Shown: piece by piece, positions 63,869-64,000 of the stretch | Layout: each line of letters begins with the position of its first letter | Numbering within the stretch: the stretch's first letter is position 1 | Assembly: GCF_002743255.1 (NCBI RefSeq) | Contig: NZ_PDYY01000006.1 | Span: 122,354-186,353, forward strand | Length of the DNA: 64,000 nt | Direction: 5' to 3' | Source of the DNA: Sporosarcina sp. P2 | GTDB taxonomy: Bacteria; Bacillota; Bacilli; Bacillales_A; Planococcaceae | Notes under the pieces: generated by a model | Seen by the model: only the letters and a program-made list of their open reading frames with translations | The model's database searches: none | What the model was told of the DNA's origin: nothing | Translations under genes and position numbers: made by a program

Positions 63869-64000
63869 TCGAGTAGGAGGGAGTGATTAACTCCCGACCT
63901 CTCACACCACCGTACGTACCGTTCGGTATACGGCGGTTCAATTAAGATTGATGACGCAAAGTTTCGTAACGTGATAATAGACTTTTGAGCCCTTGGGAAC
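63869..64000 (-). mobile_element. 3' end of a group II intron (partial)
   Basis: On the minus strand a domain V-like hairpin (AACCGCCGTATACC - GAAC - GGTACGTACGGTGGTG, 63905-63939) is followed by a domain VI-like stem with a bulged A (GGGAGTTAATCACTCCC, 63879-63895) and then CCTACTCGAT, the likely intron end near 63869. The rest of the intron, including most of its reverse transcriptase, lies beyond the right edge. The boundary is my estimate. Confidence 0.65.
63938..64000 (-). CDS. C-terminal fragment of the intron-encoded reverse transcriptase
   Basis: Minus-strand frame of 20 codons entering from outside the window and ending with TGA exactly at the start of domain V, as intron-encoded reverse transcriptases usually do. 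The peptide (…YYHVTKLCVINLN) is too short to identify. Assignment rests on the domain V-VI match. Confidence 0.35.
   Translation of the reverse strand, partial: VPKGSKVYYHVTKLCVINLN

Overview
The window looks like chromosome from a low-to-moderate GC, endospore-forming member of the Bacillales. Planococcaceae, close to Sporosarcina, is my best guess. I infer this from protein style and gene content (degS/degU, yvyE, tagO, comK, sda, a sigma-B type promoter, a T-box leader) and from an S-layer anchoring system (SLH proteins, CsaB, SecA2/SlaP). No database search was possible.

Layout. 0.2-5.3 kb: an M20 amidohydrolase, a ComK-family competence regulator, a small conserved protein, a lipoprotein and the DegU/DegS two-component system. 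5.4-12.5 kb: yvyE, a LytR-CpsA-Psr ligase, tagO, then secA2-slaP for S-layer protein export. 12.5-20.2 kb: an NlpC/P60 hydrolase, nagB, a ba3-type cytochrome oxidase operon (including a 45-residue subunit), a LysM-NlpC/P60 hydrolase, an SDR dehydrogenase and a SulP transporter. 20.3-40.1 kb: envelope block with a MurJ/MviN-like flippase, a GT4 glycosyltransferase, an O-antigen-ligase-like protein, CsaB and five SLH proteins. It is interrupted by glyoxylate genes (class V aminotransferase, aceA, divergent LytTR regulator). 40.3-50.5 kb: the branched-chain amino acid cluster ilvD - T-box - ilvBNC-leuABCD, all on the minus strand. 51.3-55.8 kb: sda behind a cluster of DnaA-box-like sites, then a TetR regulator, a paired SMR efflux pump, a class II histone-deacetylase-family hydrolase and an NCS1 permease. 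56-62.2 kb: a lipoprotein and a three-gene secreted operon whose last two products are SLH proteins, one with a von Willebrand A domain. 62.3-64 kb: a YflT-type general stress gene with a sigma-B promoter, an SH3b-NlpC/P60 hydrolase, and the 3' end of a group II intron running off the right edge.

How it fits together. Much of the window builds and uses one surface. TagO starts a wall glycan; the flippase, ligase-like protein and LCP protein can move, polymerise and attach it; CsaB pyruvylates it. Seven SLH proteins (two hydrolases, an amidase, a phosphodiester-glycosidase-like protein, a possible toroid enzyme, an SLH protein with an unknown N-terminal region and a VWA protein) can dock to the pyruvylated glycan. 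SecA2/SlaP probably exports some of them.

The most interesting new signals are: (i) a 17-bp palindrome, TGAcTGA-N3-TCAtTCA, overlapping the predicted transcription starts of both the SMR pair and the deacetylase/permease operon, pointing to one TetR-controlled regulon that I suggest handles acylated amines or polyamines; (ii) two intergenic arrays of GAGCG cores phased at 21 bp; (iii) an uncharacterised three-gene surface operon whose first gene has a strong Shine-Dalgarno with no standard start codon after it; (iv) an SLH protein with an unrecognised C-terminal enzyme-like domain.
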